Origin: an uncultured Chryseobacterium sp.
Lineage (GTDB): Bacteria; Bacteroidota; Bacteroidia; Flavobacteriales; Weeksellaceae
Direction of reading: 5' to 3'
Length of the DNA: 64,000 nt
Assembly: GCA_913775525.1 (NCBI GenBank)
Contig: CAJYLH010000012.1
Location: 1-64,000, forward strand
This document shows positions 46,041-53,678 of the stretch, piece by piece (the stretch's first letter is position 1; each line of letters begins with the position of its first letter). The notes beneath the pieces are model-generated. The model made no database searches and was not told where the DNA came from. It was given only the letters and a program-made list of their open reading frames with translations. The translations under genes were made by a program, and so were the position numbers.

Positions 46041-47462
46041 TTAGTCTGCTATTTTTTCTGCTTTTTCCACCGCTTTTTTCAGGGCATTCAGCTTGTTATT
46101 GACTTCCTGCAGTTCATTTTCAGGCACCGAGTGGGCGACAAGGCCTGCTCCTGCCTGATAATACAGGGTGTTGTTCTTACTCAGGAACGTCCTGATCATA
46201 ATGGCCTGGTTACATGTGCCGTTCAGTCCGATCATGCCGATGCAGCCTCCGTAATATCCCCTGGAATCTTTTTCATAGGCATCAATCAGCTGAAGGGCTT
46301 TATGTTTCGGTGCCCCGCTTAAAGTCCCCTGGGGAAACGTAGCCGATACCATTTCGAAAGGCTGTATACCCGCCGGAAGATCGGCCGTTACTTCGCTCAC
46401 CATATGGATCACATGGGAAAAAAGCTGGATCTCTTTCAGCTTCGTTACCGTAACATTGTTCCCCAGTTTCCCCAGGTCGTTTCTGGCCAGGTCCACCAGC
46501 ATCGTATGTTCCGCGTTTTCCTTCGGATCTTTTTTTAAGGTTTCAATAGCTTTCAGGTCAGTATCCAGATGGCCCGTCCTTTTGAATGTCCCGGCAATCG
46601 GGTGGATCACGGCCTGGTTATTTTTGATGATCAGCTGGCTTTCAGGGCTGGAACCGAACAGTTTGTAATTACCATAGTCGAAGAAAAACAGGTATGGGGA
46701 AGGATTGATGTTCCGCAATGCACGATATACATTGAATTCATCACCGGTAAACTTCTGCTGAAACCTCCTGCTGAGTACCAGTTGGAATACATCGCCCCGC
46801 ATGCAATGCTTCTGGGCTGTTTTTACCAATGCTATATATTCTTCATCGGTAAGGTTGGACGTTTCGGAACCGGATTTCCCGAAAGGGTAGATCACCGGAT
46901 TCCTGTTCTTGATCAGGCTTTCAAGGTGATAAAGCTCGGAGCGAACACCTTCGATGCGGTTTTCAATAAAATGCATTTCATCATTGTAATGATTGATCGC
47001 AATCACATACTGGTAAAGGCGGTATCTCAGCAATGGGTTCTCCACTTCCGGGCTTTGTGCTTTAAAAGTGACTTTTTCAAAAAGCTGTACCGCATCAAAA
47101 CTCGTATACCCAAATACGCTTTGAGCAGTTTCCTCTACTGCGTCTTTTGCTTTTTCACATTCAAAGATCTGGCAGAAATCCCTGAAAAGATCGGTTACCG
47201 AATGTCCTTCCAGCGGCTGTTTTACCGGTTCTTCCAGCGGGAGTTTTACTTCAAATTCCTTCAGCGACCTGATCTCTATTCCGGCAATGGCATTGATGCC
47301 GATATACGAGAAATTGTGTTCTGCATTCCTGGAATCTGAACTTTCCAGCAGTACGGTATCCCTGAAATGGTCCCTTACCTGGAGGTAAATATTCATGGGG
47401 GTCTGCAGGTCTCCGAGAGTTTTTTTTGAAACGGTTTTTATTTTGATTTTTTTGTGGAACAT
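46041..47462 (-). CDS. trpE: Anthranilate synthase component I
   Basis: TrpE makes anthranilate from chorismate and ammonia. The 473 residues carry the LLESSD motif (38-43), where tryptophan feedback inhibition acts in this family. The chorismate-binding domain (about 210-460) follows with PSPYLFFF, GTFKRTG, FPQGTLSGAPK and QAGAGLV blocks. Its ATG lies 25 bases after the attenuator. It is the first structural gene of the operon, so both feedback and attenuation can act on it. Confidence 0.97.
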   Translation of the reverse strand: MFHKKIKIKTVSKKTLGDLQTPMNIYLQVRDHFRDTVLLESSDSRNAEHNFSYIGINAIAGIEIRSLKEFEVKLPLEEPVKQPLEGHSVTDLFRDFCQIFECEKAKDAVEETAQSVFGYTSFDAVQLFEKVTFKAQSPEVENPLLRYRLYQYVIAINHYNDEMHFIENRIEGVRSELYHLESLIKNRNPVIYPFGKSGSETSNLTDEEYIALVKTAQKHCMRGDVFQLVLSRRFQQKFTGDEFNVYRALRNINPSPYLFFFDYGNYKLFGSSPESQLIIKNNQAVIHPIAGTFKRTGHLDTDLKAIETLKKDPKENAEHTMLVDLARNDLGKLGNNVTVTKLKEIQLFSHVIHMVSEVTADLPAGIQPFEMVSATFPQGTLSGAPKHKALQLIDAYEKDSRGYYGGCIGMIGLNGTCNQAIMIRTFLSKNNTLYYQAGAGLVAHSVPENELQEVNNKLNALKKAVEKAEKIAD

Positions 47463-47486
47463 CTGTACTTGGTTTACATTTTTAAA

Positions 47487-47520
47487 TAAAAAAAGACTTC
47501 AACGGTATCCGTCAAAGTCT
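47487..47520 (-). terminator. Attenuator terminator of the trp operon
   Basis: On the minus strand AGACTTTGACGG (47520-47509) pairs with CCGTTGAAGTCT (47505-47494) around a 3-base loop, with one two-base mismatch in the stem. Seven T follow. It lies between trpL and trpE. Confidence 0.9.
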
Positions 47521-47549
47521 CTATATGCTAATATTATTTTTGTCTTGCG

Positions 47550-47627
47550 TTAACAACATAACAATACTTCCAGACCCGACGAAGAGTTTGAAAGCCACCA
47601 CCAGTTATTGTTGCTGATCTGATTCAT
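47550..47627 (-). CDS. trpL: trp operon leader peptide
   Basis: A 25-codon frame from ATG at 47627-47625 to TAA at 47552-47550 has three consecutive Trp codons at positions 9-11. Segment 1 (CAGATC, codons 3-4) pairs with segment 2 (GGTCTG, codons 18-19). Segment 2 with its upstream bases (CGTCGGGTCT, 47581-47572) pairs with the 5' arm of the terminator (47520-47510). This is the classic attenuation layout: ribosome stalling on Trp codons frees segment 2 to pair with 3 and prevents termination. The gene is too short for standard prediction. Confidence 0.88.
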   Translation of the reverse strand: MNQISNNNWWWLSNSSSGLEVLLCC

Positions 47628-47631
47628 AAGG

Positions 47632-47664
47632 CAAAAGTAAATATTTTTTTAATACGAAATACAA
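47632..47664 (-). promoter_or_regulatory. trp operon promoter
   Basis: On the minus strand TACTTTTG (47639-47632) is a full TAnnTTTG match and a TTG at 47664-47662 lies 22 bases upstream. Four bases (CCTT) separate the box from the trpL ATG, so the +1 is predicted about one base before the start codon. Confidence 0.65.
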
Positions 47665-47764
47665 AAATCCCGAAAAATTATCAAAGCTTAACTTTTCTCC
47701 TGGTAGTAATCGGTCAAGACCCTGAAAAAATCCTGATTTGTCATAACCTGAAATTTATTTTTTA

Positions 47765-47772
47765 TATTTTTG
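47765..47772 (+). promoter_or_regulatory. -7 box of the lipoprotein-cytochrome pair
   Basis: TATTTTTG matches TAnnTTTG and gives a leader of about 17 bases before the ATG at 47794. Confidence 0.5.
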
Positions 47773-47793
47773 CTTAAATAATATAGAAATAGA

Positions 47794-48021
47794 ATGAAAA
47801 AAGTATTAGCCGCCGCATTTATTGCAAGCTTATTGATGATCAACTGTTCAAAGAAAACAGATCATTCCCTACAGGACAGCAACACGATGCTGGAAGAACC
47901 TGAAGTACCAACAGTAACGGATTCAACCGCTAAAAAAGCAGACACACCGGCTGCCACAGCTACTGCACCTGCAGCAACGGCTACTGACGCTGCCAAAAAA
48001 GATTCTACAGCAGCCAAATAA
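47794..48021 (+). CDS. Small Ala/Thr-rich lipoprotein
   Basis: The 75-residue protein has a lipoprotein signal with C18 in INCSKK. The mature part of 57 residues is dominated by Ala, Thr, Asp and Lys in short repeats (ATATAPAATATDAAKK), so it is probably disordered. Its stop overlaps the ATG of the cytochrome c gene in TAATG, a sign of translational coupling. It may be a spacer or partner of that cytochrome at the membrane; its function is unknown. Confidence 0.8.
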   Translation: MKKVLAAAFIASLLMINCSKKTDHSLQDSNTMLEEPEVPTVTDSTAKKADTPAATATAPAATATDAAKKDSTAAK

Positions 48022-48392
48022 TGAAAAAACTGTTTTTAACAGGATGCATAGGGCTACTGATGGCATCCTGTTCTAAAAAAGAAAATACAGCCGTACAGTC
48101 TCCGGAACAGCCCGGTCAATCTGAACAGGCGGTCAGCCAGCTTTCCGGGGAACAGCAGATTCAGACGCTGGATTGCTCGGGGTGCCACGCTGTGGATGAA
48201 AGGATGATCGGTCCTTCCTACCGTGAAATTGCAGGCAAGTATACCGAGAAGGATGCGGAACTGCTGGCTTCCAAGATCATTGAGGGAGGAAGCGGAGTGT
48301 GGGGAAGTGTTCCTATGCCGCCCCATCAGCAGATTTCCAGGGAAGACGCCAAGAAGATGGTAGGCTATATCCTAACGCTGAAAAATAAATAA
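48021..48392 (+). CDS. c-type cytochrome lipoprotein
   Basis: This 123-residue protein has a lipoprotein signal with C17 in LMASCSKK and one heme-attachment site C52-S-G-C55-H56. The sixth ligand is probably M99 in VPMPPH. This is a class I cytochrome of the c551/c552 type, carrying electrons in the periplasm while anchored to a membrane. It is coupled to the small lipoprotein upstream, and a strong hairpin follows. Confidence 0.92.
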   Translation: MKKLFLTGCIGLLMASCSKKENTAVQSPEQPGQSEQAVSQLSGEQQIQTLDCSGCHAVDERMIGPSYREIAGKYTEKDAELLASKIIEGGSGVWGSVPMPPHQQISREDAKKMVGYILTLKNK

Positions 48393-48416
48393 ATTTTTAT
48401 CTTCGTAAAAGAATAC

Positions 48417-48447
48417 ATGCTGTTCCCGTCAGGGAGCAGCATTTTGT
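48417..48447 (+). terminator. Terminator after the cytochrome c gene
   Basis: An 11-bp stem (48417-48427 with 48432-48442, including one G-U pair) with a GTCA loop precedes a short T run, just upstream of the lysS promoter. Confidence 0.75.
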
Positions 48448-48468
48448 TGTATAAGGGCGGAATTTTTT

Positions 48469-48500
48469 TTGCCTCATACCTTTAAAAACCCTTATCTTTG
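48469..48500 (+). promoter_or_regulatory. lysS promoter
   Basis: TTG at 48469-48471 and TATCTTTG at 48493-48500 are separated by 21 bases, a good Bacteroidetes match. Confidence 0.65.
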
Positions 48501-48522
48501 CACGTTATTGAAATACAGAAAA

Positions 48523-50223
48523 ATGCAATTATCAGAACAGGAAATAATCCGAAGAGAAAAGCTGTCCAAGCTGACTGAAATGGGGATCAATGCTTTCCCT
48601 GCCGATGAGTATACCATCACAGATACTACAGAATCTATAAAACAGGATTTCGCTGATAATAAACAGGTTAAGATTGCCGGTAGACTGATGTCCAGAAGGA
48701 TACAGGGGAAAGCGTCTTTTGCTGAACTGCAGGATTCCAAAGGAAAGATTCAGGTGTATTTTAACAGGGATGAAATCTGTACCGGAGAAGACAAGACTTT
48801 ATATAACGAAGTATATAAGCATCTTCTGGACATTGGTGATATCATTGGTGTGGAAGGTGAGCTGTTCAAAACCCAGGTAGGGGAGATGACGGTAATGGTG
48901 AAGAATTTTACGCTTCTAACAAAGGCGTTACGTCCTCTTCCGCAGCCGAGGACCGATGAAAATGGTGTTGTATATGACGCATTTAACGATCCTGAGCTTA
49001 GATACAGACAGCGTTATGTGGATTTAACCGTGAACCCGCAGGTAAAAGAAGTTTTTGTGAAAAGGACCAAGCTTTTCAATGCGATGAGGACGTTCTTTAA
49101 TGATGCCGGTTATTTTGAAGTGGAGACCCCGATCCTGCAGTCTATTCCGGGAGGAGCTGCTGCCCGGCCGTTCATTACCCATCATAATGCATTGGATATC
49201 CCGTTATATTTAAGGATTGCCAACGAATTATACCTGAAAAGGCTGATTGTCGGTGGTTTCGACGGTGTGTATGAATTTTCCAAAAACTTCAGGAATGAAG
49301 GAATGGACAGGACCCATAACCCGGAATTTACCGCTATGGAGATCTATGTAGCCTATAAAGACTACAACTGGATGATGGATTTCACTGAAAAGCTGCTGGA
49401 ATTCTGTGCCGTACAGGTTAACGGGACTACCAAAGCAACTTTCGGCGAATATGAAGTGGATTTCAAAGCACCGTACCAGAGGATTTCCATGACCGATGCG
49501 ATCCTGAAGTTTACCGGTTTTGATATTACCGGGAAAACAGAACAGGAACTGTTCGATTTTGCCAAGTCAATTGGCATTGATGTGAACGAAACCATGGGGA
49601 AAGGGAAGCTGATCGATGAGATTTTCGGGGAGAAATGTGAAGGAAACTTTATCCAGCCGACATTCATTACAGATTATCCGGTGGAAATGTCTCCGCTCAC
49701 CAAAAAACACCGAAGCAAAGAAGGGCTTACCGAGCGTTTTGAGCTGATGGTATGCGGTAAGGAAATTGCCAATGCCTATTCCGAGCTGAATGACCCGATA
49801 GACCAGAGGGAACGTTTTGAAGACCAGCTGAAATTATCTGAAAAAGGAGATGACGAAGCCGGTCAGTTCATTGATGAAGATTTCCTGAGGGCACTGGAAT
49901 ACGGAATGCCGCCGACATCCGGATTAGGAATCGGAATGGACCGTCTGATCATGTTCCTTACCAACAATGCTTCCATCCAGGAAGTGCTGTTCTTCCCACA
50001 GATGAAACCGGAAAAAGCCGTTCCTCAGATTGAACTGGGAGAAGATGAAAAAGTAATCCTTGAGATCCTGAATTCCCGTGAAGAGCCTTTTTCACTGGCA
50101 GAAGTAAAGGAAAGAAGCCAGCTGTCCGGTAAAAAATGGGATAAAGCTTCCAAGGTACTGACGAAAAATAACCTGGTGAAGGTAGAAAAGATTGATGAAC
50201 AGCTTCTGATAAAGCTGGCGTAA
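48523..50223 (+). CDS. lysS: Lysyl-tRNA synthetase (class II)
   Basis: LysRS charges tRNA-Lys. The 566 residues have an N-terminal OB-fold anticodon-binding domain (about 40-150) and the class II catalytic core with motif 2 (FRNEGMDRTHNPEF) and motif 3 (GLGIGMDRLIMF). E. coli LysRS has about 505 residues; the last 63 residues here (504-566) form an extra C-terminal domain that looks like a small winged-helix. The ATG at 48523 starts the usual family N-terminus; an upstream start would overlap the promoter. Confidence 0.97.
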   Translation: MQLSEQEIIRREKLSKLTEMGINAFPADEYTITDTTESIKQDFADNKQVKIAGRLMSRRIQGKASFAELQDSKGKIQVYFNRDEICTGEDKTLYNEVYKHLLDIGDIIGVEGELFKTQVGEMTVMVKNFTLLTKALRPLPQPRTDENGVVYDAFNDPELRYRQRYVDLTVNPQVKEVFVKRTKLFNAMRTFFNDAGYFEVETPILQSIPGGAAARPFITHHNALDIPLYLRIANELYLKRLIVGGFDGVYEFSKNFRNEGMDRTHNPEFTAMEIYVAYKDYNWMMDFTEKLLEFCAVQVNGTTKATFGEYEVDFKAPYQRISMTDAILKFTGFDITGKTEQELFDFAKSIGIDVNETMGKGKLIDEIFGEKCEGNFIQPTFITDYPVEMSPLTKKHRSKEGLTERFELMVCGKEIANAYSELNDPIDQRERFEDQLKLSEKGDDEAGQFIDEDFLRALEYGMPPTSGLGIGMDRLIMFLTNNASIQEVLFFPQMKPEKAVPQIELGEDEKVILEILNSREEPFSLAEVKERSQLSGKKWDKASKVLTKNNLVKVEKIDEQLLIKLA

Positions 50224-50253
50224 TACGTATCTTTTTATTGATCATTGATACAT

Positions 50254-50281
50254 ACCTCTGCAATTTTGCAGAGGTTTTTTA
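50254..50281 (+). terminator. lysS terminator
   Basis: A perfect 9-bp stem ACCTCTGCA / TGCAGAGGT with a 4-base loop is followed by six T. Confidence 0.9.
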
Positions 50282-50403
50282 TTCTAATGTTTGATATCCA
50301 AAAATGACAATCAATTACGGCTATAGCTATAAGAATTTTATAATTATACCAATCTTTATTATTTGTATATTCGTCGATTAATAACATTTGGAATCATTTA
50401 AAA

Positions 50404-51144
50404 ATGTCAAAACAGCTTAAAATATCTCATATTATTCCGATTTATTCAAATCATGAAGAAAATGCTAGAACAGATGAATTCATATCCGCTGGGAAAATAG
50501 TTAGATTTAACCGTGAGAAGTATAGGAATGGAATACACTGGATGGAAATCTATATCAATGATAGAAAAGTGTATGTAAAAAAAGATCTTTCTAAAATGTT
50601 TCTTGTTAAAAAAGCTAAACTTTTTGATAATTCCTGTACGGTATTAATCTTTGAAAATAAGGAGGGTAATAATTATACTTTCGAACAAGCATTTACAACC
50701 CATAGATTTAATGATATGAATCAGGAGCATATTATCTTAAAAAGATTTTACGATGAAGCTACCAAAGAAAAACAAGTTGTATTGTTTTATGATGAGAATA
50801 AAGTATTGGTTTTAAAAAAGATATTGGCTAAAGGTGAAGAAGTTATAATAACTGGAGAAAAAAATAATTTTCTTGAAATTCTATATGGAAGAAGGACTGG
50901 ATATATTCAGGGTGATGCTCTTTATTCTGAAACTAAAAATTGGTGGATTGTAGTTGTTGGTATAATTGTTAGTATTGGGATTATGGGATTGTCTCTATAT
51001 GCATATATTGATAACGGAAGAAGTGTGGGTGGATCTATTCTGATCATTCCGATTATTATCATAACAGCTGTAATTGTATTCTTTATAAAACTTATTTTGG
51101 CAGGTATAAATATTACATTCGGGAGTATAAGAAAAAGATTCTGA
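50404..51144 (+). CDS. AT-rich membrane protein of unknown function
   Basis: The 246-residue protein has a soluble N-terminal part with two beta-rich repeats (about 20-65 and 130-172) that could be SH3-like, although this is weak. Two membrane helices at about 180-202 and 212-234 precede a basic tail. No signal peptide is present, so the N-terminal part should stay in the cytoplasm. The base composition is clearly more AT-rich than lysS and gyrB, which suggests recent acquisition. I do not recognise the family. Confidence 0.65.
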   Translation: MSKQLKISHIIPIYSNHEENARTDEFISAGKIVRFNREKYRNGIHWMEIYINDRKVYVKKDLSKMFLVKKAKLFDNSCTVLIFENKEGNNYTFEQAFTTHRFNDMNQEHIILKRFYDEATKEKQVVLFYDENKVLVLKKILAKGEEVIITGEKNNFLEILYGRRTGYIQGDALYSETKNWWIVVVGIIVSIGIMGLSLYAYIDNGRSVGGSILIIPIIIITAVIVFFIKLILAGINITFGSIRKRF

Positions 51145-51217
51145 TCCTCTAATTTTATTCTTCGGATATCTCTTTAATAAAATATTATTTGTAAATTTCC
51201 TTCTTAAAACACAGACA

Positions 51218-52624
51218 ATGAAAAAAACATGTACCTTATTGGTATTGGCTTGTTCTATAGCTAATGCCCAGATTACCATCACTAAAGACACTTCATTCGG
51301 AAACAACGGGACTGTAAGTGGTTTAGGATCTCCTTCGCCCAATGACTGGCTGCTGCTGATTCCCCGTATTCATTCCACTTTCCAGGGAAGTAAAATTTTT
51401 GTCAGTTACCATGCAGACAACAGTTCTTTTACACAATTTACAAGGCTTAATGCAGACGGTTCTCCCGATGCTGCATTCGGGACTAATGGAACTGTGGTGA
51501 TTCCGGCGTTTGAAGCCTATTATTTTTATGCCAATAATGATTTTTTCTATACCAACGGAAACCGGAAATACCTTTCCAGTGGCCAGGAAGATACCAATTT
51601 TTCCAATGCCACGATGCAAATGACGGACTGGAACTATAAGATTGTACTTCCGGACGGTAAGATCTTCTTTCGTGGGGATAACGCCTTCAGTAAATTCCTT
51701 CCGGACGGTAACCCGGATGCTTCTTACGGGACCAACGGTTCTATGAGTGCAGATCCTTCTGTTGCAGGAGATCCTAACGGTAGCATCAACTATGAATTCT
51801 TTTTTAACAAAGACCAGGCAGTATACGAATTCATCTCTCCGTCTGTTGGCTTGTCCAATATCCGTAAAGTGAGCATAGGTACAGGCAGCCTGGATACTTC
51901 ATACGGTCAGAGTGGCTATGCCCATGTAAAAAATGCAGTTCTGCCTACAACAGCTTCTTATGCGGTAAGCGTACGGACTTCTGCGAACGACGGTTCTTTC
52001 ATCAATAAATTTACAGATAGCGGAAATATCTATTTCACCAAGACAGATGGCCAGGGCATGCTGGACCAGACTGTGGGAGCCGGTGGCGTGATTGCTGCTG
52101 AAAAATCATTTCTGTATAACGGGACTGCGTATTCTGCACAGGACACGGAGCCACTGGTATATAATGATGTAATCCTGGTTCCCGCAGAAAACTCTTCCCA
52201 GGATCTCGGGATTGCCTGTTATTCCCTGAACGGCAATAATCTTACGGTTAATAACGGTACATTTTATCCCTTGTCAGGCACTTCATACACGACTTTGAGA
52301 TTCACTTTTGTGAAAGATAATTACCTTTATGTGATGCATGACAACAATATTTCAAGATACATTATCCAGAAACCTGTATTATCTGTAAAAGAACAGGTGG
52401 ATCAAAAAGACATCATAAGATTCGAAAATCCTTTTAAAGAACAATTAACCCTGTTGTCCGCTGCTGATATCAGAGAAGTGGAGATCCTGGATGAAAGCGG
52501 GAAAACTGTCCTGAGAGGAAAAGGTCCTAAACTCAATACCTCATCTCTGCTGAAAGGCAGTTATCTCATCAGAATAACTTCAGTATCCGGTAAAGTAACG
52601 GTAAGAAAGGGAATTAAAAACTAA
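51218..52624 (+). CDS. T9SS-sorted exported protein with delta-60-like repeats
   Basis: This 468-residue protein has a signal peptide ending near ANAQ (residue 17) and a middle region with loose repeats of the FLPDGNPDASYGTNG and LNADGSPDAAFGTNG type, similar to delta-60 beta-propeller-like repeats. The C-terminal type A sorting domain (about 390-468) shows RFENPFKEQLTL, EILDESGKTVL and GSYLIRI. It should be exported by the type IX secretion system and attached to the surface. The ligand is unknown. It shares a bidirectional terminator with cydB. Confidence 0.88.
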   Translation: MKKTCTLLVLACSIANAQITITKDTSFGNNGTVSGLGSPSPNDWLLLIPRIHSTFQGSKIFVSYHADNSSFTQFTRLNADGSPDAAFGTNGTVVIPAFEAYYFYANNDFFYTNGNRKYLSSGQEDTNFSNATMQMTDWNYKIVLPDGKIFFRGDNAFSKFLPDGNPDASYGTNGSMSADPSVAGDPNGSINYEFFFNKDQAVYEFISPSVGLSNIRKVSIGTGSLDTSYGQSGYAHVKNAVLPTTASYAVSVRTSANDGSFINKFTDSGNIYFTKTDGQGMLDQTVGAGGVIAAEKSFLYNGTAYSAQDTEPLVYNDVILVPAENSSQDLGIACYSLNGNNLTVNNGTFYPLSGTSYTTLRFTFVKDNYLYVMHDNNISRYIIQKPVLSVKEQVDQKDIIRFENPFKEQLTLLSAADIREVEILDESGKTVLRGKGPKLNTSSLLKGSYLIRITSVSGKVTVRKGIKN

Positions 52625-52638
52625 CAGGTTATACAGAC

Positions 52639-52669
52639 TGAAAAAACCGTCATCGCGACGGTTTTTTCA
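52639..52669. terminator. Bidirectional terminator between the T9SS gene and cydB
   Basis: A 13-bp stem TGAAAAAACCGTC / GACGGTTTTTTCA serves both strands. The cydB stop (52652-52650) lies inside the hairpin. Confidence 0.85.
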
Positions 52670-53678
52670 ATAATGATCTTCTTTGTTTGCTGAATGAAAC
52701 CATCAGGTAGAACAGAAAAGGAAGGATAAAAACAGAGCCTAAGATTAAAGCCCATCCCAATGCATTAATGGTTTTGGGAGCCGCCACATGCTCCAGCAGC
52801 GAAAGATGCTGTCCGTTCCCGAACAGGATGATGTTCGGGTTATGCTGATACGTGGCCGCTACCAGGATCATAATGATCTGGAATCCTGCGAGAGCCCGTA
52901 CAGAAAGCAGTTTTCCGGTATGCATTGCTCTCAGGATAAGCCCCAGGCAGATCGTCGCAAAGACTGTAGCCATAATTCCCAAAGGTTTGGAGAATACCCA
53001 CATCACCAATGGAATATCGGAAATATAGGCTGTAAGAAAGACCAGAAGCCCCGTAATGACTACAAATACCATGGTTTGTTTTGATTTTTTGATCATCAGC
53101 TTCAGTTCCATACGGTCTATCGCTTCCCTCAACGCAAATACCGAAGCGACATAAGCGCAAATGGCAATTGTGAAGAGGCCTACAGCCACACCGAACCAGT
53201 TCAGCCAGCTGAAAATATAGAGTTCTGCAAAACTGGTCGCATCCGGATGGATAGATCTGGAAATGGTTGCTGCGGCAATCAGTCCGAGGAAGAAAGGCGT
53301 TAGTAGGCTGGAGAAATAAAAGATCTGGGTATACACTTTCTGCCACTCGTCTTTCACGGCATCATAATGCCTGAATGTGAATGATGTACCTCTGGCAATA
53401 ATCCCGATCAGCATCAGGACCAAAGGGATATGAAGGTAGGTGGAAAGGGTAGTATAGACCTCAGGGAAGCCGACAAAAAGAATCACAATGGCTATAATCA
53501 GCCACATATGATTGGCCTCCCATACCGGAGCGATCGATTCATACATGATGACCTGTGTTTTGGGACGGTTTTTTTCCTTGGTGAACATTTCCACGATTCC
53601 TGCGCCGAAATCAGCTCCCCCCAAAATCACATAGAGGCAGATAGACAGCCAGAGAAAACCTATGACAACATAAATCAT
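52650..53678 (-). CDS. cydB: Cytochrome bd oxidase subunit II
   Basis: CydB is the second subunit of the bd-type quinol oxidase, which reduces oxygen to water without proton pumping and works at low oxygen. The 342 residues contain about eight membrane helices with the GGADFGAGI start block and the ESIAPVWEANHMW block. Its start overlaps the cydA stop by four bases (ATGA), so the two are translationally coupled. The stop codon falls in the terminator stem. Confidence 0.96.
   Translation of the reverse strand: MIYVVIGFLWLSICLYVILGGADFGAGIVEMFTKEKNRPKTQVIMYESIAPVWEANHMWLIIAIVILFVGFPEVYTTLSTYLHIPLVLMLIGIIARGTSFTFRHYDAVKDEWQKVYTQIFYFSSLLTPFFLGLIAAATISRSIHPDATSFAELYIFSWLNWFGVAVGLFTIAICAYVASVFALREAIDRMELKLMIKKSKQTMVFVVITGLLVFLTAYISDIPLVMWVFSKPLGIMATVFATICLGLILRAMHTGKLLSVRALAGFQIIMILVAATYQHNPNIILFGNGQHLSLLEHVAAPKTINALGWALILGSVFILPFLFYLMVSFSKQRRSLLKKPSR

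Noticed and set aside
46569-47339. 256-residue open frame antisense to trpE
   Set aside because: It is a shadow of the well-supported trpE frame, without its own promoter or a recognisable domain.
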